Assembly: GCF_964204645.1 (NCBI RefSeq) | Contig: NC_134027.1 | Span: forward strand, 23,798,485 to 23,858,484 | Length of the DNA: 60,000 nt | DNA from: Tubulanus polymorphus | Lineage: Eukaryota; Nemertea; Palaeonemertea; Tubulaniformes; Tubulanidae | Direction: 5' to 3' | Shown: positions 54,601 through 57,600 of the stretch, one piece after another | Layout: every line of letters starts with the position of its first letter | How positions within the stretch are numbered: the stretch's first letter is position 1 | Notes under the pieces: model-generated | Told to the model about the DNA's origin: nothing | The model's input: only the letters and a program-made list of their open reading frames with translations | The model's database searches: none | Made by a program: the position numbers and the translations under genes

Positions 54601-57600
54601 CACCGATTTATACACCGCACTGCAGTGTAGACGCACTGAAAGGGTTAAAATATACTCATCACGGATTTTTGCTCATCAGGCTAGTCTAGTTCCATTGTAA
54701 TTTCACTATAAGAGTCGCTCGTTAGTCGTATGCAGCTGACAGTCTAGCTTTTTTTCTAGTAAAAGATCTTTTTTACGACGATGACCGGTTTTCGAAAAAC
54801 GTGTTCGACTTCTTTTCAGATCGATCAAATCGCCGATTACTCAAAAGCGAATCACTAACATCATCGAATACATGACGTTCGAAGTGTTCAAATACGGCGT
54901 ACGCGGCCTCTACGAGGAGGATAAAATGACCTTCACGATGTTGCTGGCCTTGAAGATCGACATCCAATGCGGAAAGATCCGACATGAGGAATTTATGACA
55001 TTCGTTAAAGGTAAAAAAAAAACAGCGTGCCCATTCCTCGAAATTAAATCATGATTAGTTATTAAAAAAAATTCATCATTCTCAATGACTAAAATAATTC
55101 TGAAATTAATCGGGTCCTTGGTATTGGATTTAAATTACTGGTAGTGAGTAGACTAAGTTAGCAACCAGTATCGTCATCTTTTTTGAAGAGAATGTTTTTG
55201 ACCTTCGTGGTCATAGATACCTTACGCAGGAAAAAAAACTCCCGTTATTTGAACAACTTTTCTCCCTAGACGTATTTGGCATGTGACAAATATCAAAATC
55301 AATACTAAAAGAAAAAACAATGTTTGTTCGCAATTTGATGAATTATGACAGGCTTTTTTTGCAGGCTGTGTTTGTTGAAGCACTTGGAATTGTTCAATGT
55401 GCATTATATGTTATTAGATCATTTTTTTTCGAACGATCAATTTTTGTCTCTTCGGCAGGTGGTGCCTCGTTGGATTTGAACGTCGTACAACCGAAGCCGT
55501 GTAAATGGATCCTCGACATGAATTGGCTGAATTTAGTCGAACTGAGCAACTTGCATCAGTTCTCCGGCATTCTTGACCAGGTACCGACAATAGGAAAATC
55601 AGAATCGATCGTACAATTTTTATCTCTTTATCTACTGGTCAGGCGTCTTCTTTAGTGTTTAAGATTCTTTTCAAGTTCAAGTATGCCCCTAAATCGTAAT
55701 ACCGGTCATAACTAAGATTGCCAATAGAACCAAATTGAGCAAAGACCAGGCTCTAAGTTGTTAGATCGACTCTGATAATGATCTCTGACCGGTCTTCATT
55801 GACTATAGAATCAAAATGGGTTTGGACTGGTCTTAAGCTGCTGCGGTAGATCGGTTTAACAGCCGACACGGGCTTAGACCAGTCTAATGTTTTTAGCTTT
55901 AAATCTGCAACACTGGATTTTCTAGACTTCAATTCATTATTTGGTCAAAATGGTCCAGTAAGTCTCGGATGTAATTCTACTGCAAGCAAGCTATAAGGGT
56001 TATCATTTTACTTGGAACTTGAGTTTTAAATCGTGCGATATTTTTTCAGGTCGCCAGAAACGAAAAACAATGGAAGCAATGGTTCGACAAGGAGGCTCCG
56101 GAAGACGAGGTTATTCCGGACGGTTACAACAACTCGTTGGATACGTTCCGACGATTGTTGCTCGTGCGATCGTGGTGTCCCGATCGTACGTTGTCGATGG
56201 CGCGAAAATACGTGTCCGATTCGCTCGGCGAAAAGTACGGCGAAGGCGTCATCCTCGATCTGGAGAAAATGTGGGAGGAAAGCACGAGTCGTCAGCCGCT
56301 GGTCGGTCTACTGTCGATGGGTTCCGATCCGACGAATAACATCGAGCTACTCGCGAAAAAACTGAAAATCGGTACGTCTGCCCAGCCTTGCCTGGAAATT
56401 GATTGACCCGTGACAAAGTCAAATTGAAACAACACAATTGTGGAACTGGATTCAGAGTCAAAGTAAACTCACACAACCGTGGAACTGGATCCAGAGTCAG
56501 ATTAATCCCATGGAACTGCATTCGTAGTCTTAATTAAACCCACAAAACCTGTGGAACTGGATCCAGAGTCAAATAAGACCCACACAACTGTGGAACTAGA
56601 CCCAGAGTCAAATTAATCCCACAAAACTGCATTCAGGGTCTTATCAAACCCACAAAACTGGTCAAATGTGACCACAGTCCCTGGATCCAGAGTAATTAAA
56701 CCAACACAACTATGGAACTGGATCCAGAGTAATTAAACCCACACAACTATGGAACTGGATCCAGACTAATTAAACCCACACAACTATGGAACTGGATCCA
56801 GAGCAATTAAACCCACACAACTATGGAACTGGATCCAGAGCAATTAAACCCACTCAACTATGGAACTGGTTCCACAGTCAAATAAAATTTACAAACTGGT
56901 TTCATAAACAAATTCAATTTAAGAACTCGCAGAATGTTTAGGTCATGAGCACATAGGGGATTAAAGGATGATTAATCACTAGGTATTGTTGGTATTAAAA
57001 TCATGGATTTGAATATGATGAGCCTGTTATTGATGTGTTTTGGGAAATCCGATTTGCAGTCTGTTGACAAACCCAACCATTAAAATGATTCATTACAATT
57101 AGTAAAAGCCTGTTTACATAATTCTACTTATACATAACGGATTTGCGACTGAACATTTGAGACTATTTAGATTATGATATCTAATTTGTTTCAATAAACT
57201 CAATATATCACGTATATATATATATATAATCCACACTCCCAGAGTATGAACAATTCTGGTTTTGTCTTTTTTAGAATGTCGGGCGATATCTATGGGTCAA
57301 GGCCAAGAGGTGCACGCTCGGCGACTGCTGACGCAAGCCTCGCAGAACGGAGGCTGGGTATTGTTGCAGAATTGTCACTTGTGTCTCAACTACATACTCG
57401 AAGTGATGGATTTCGTCATCGAAACCGAAACGATTCACGACGGTTTCCGACTGTGGGTGACCACCGAAGTACACCCGAAGTTCCCCATTAGTTTCTTACA
57501 GGTACTTACCGTTACTTGAAATGCATAGACGATGAAAGTCACGCCAAAATTCACCGCATCGAGTACTGGGGACTAGTTGCACTGTGTTGGCTTGGATTTA

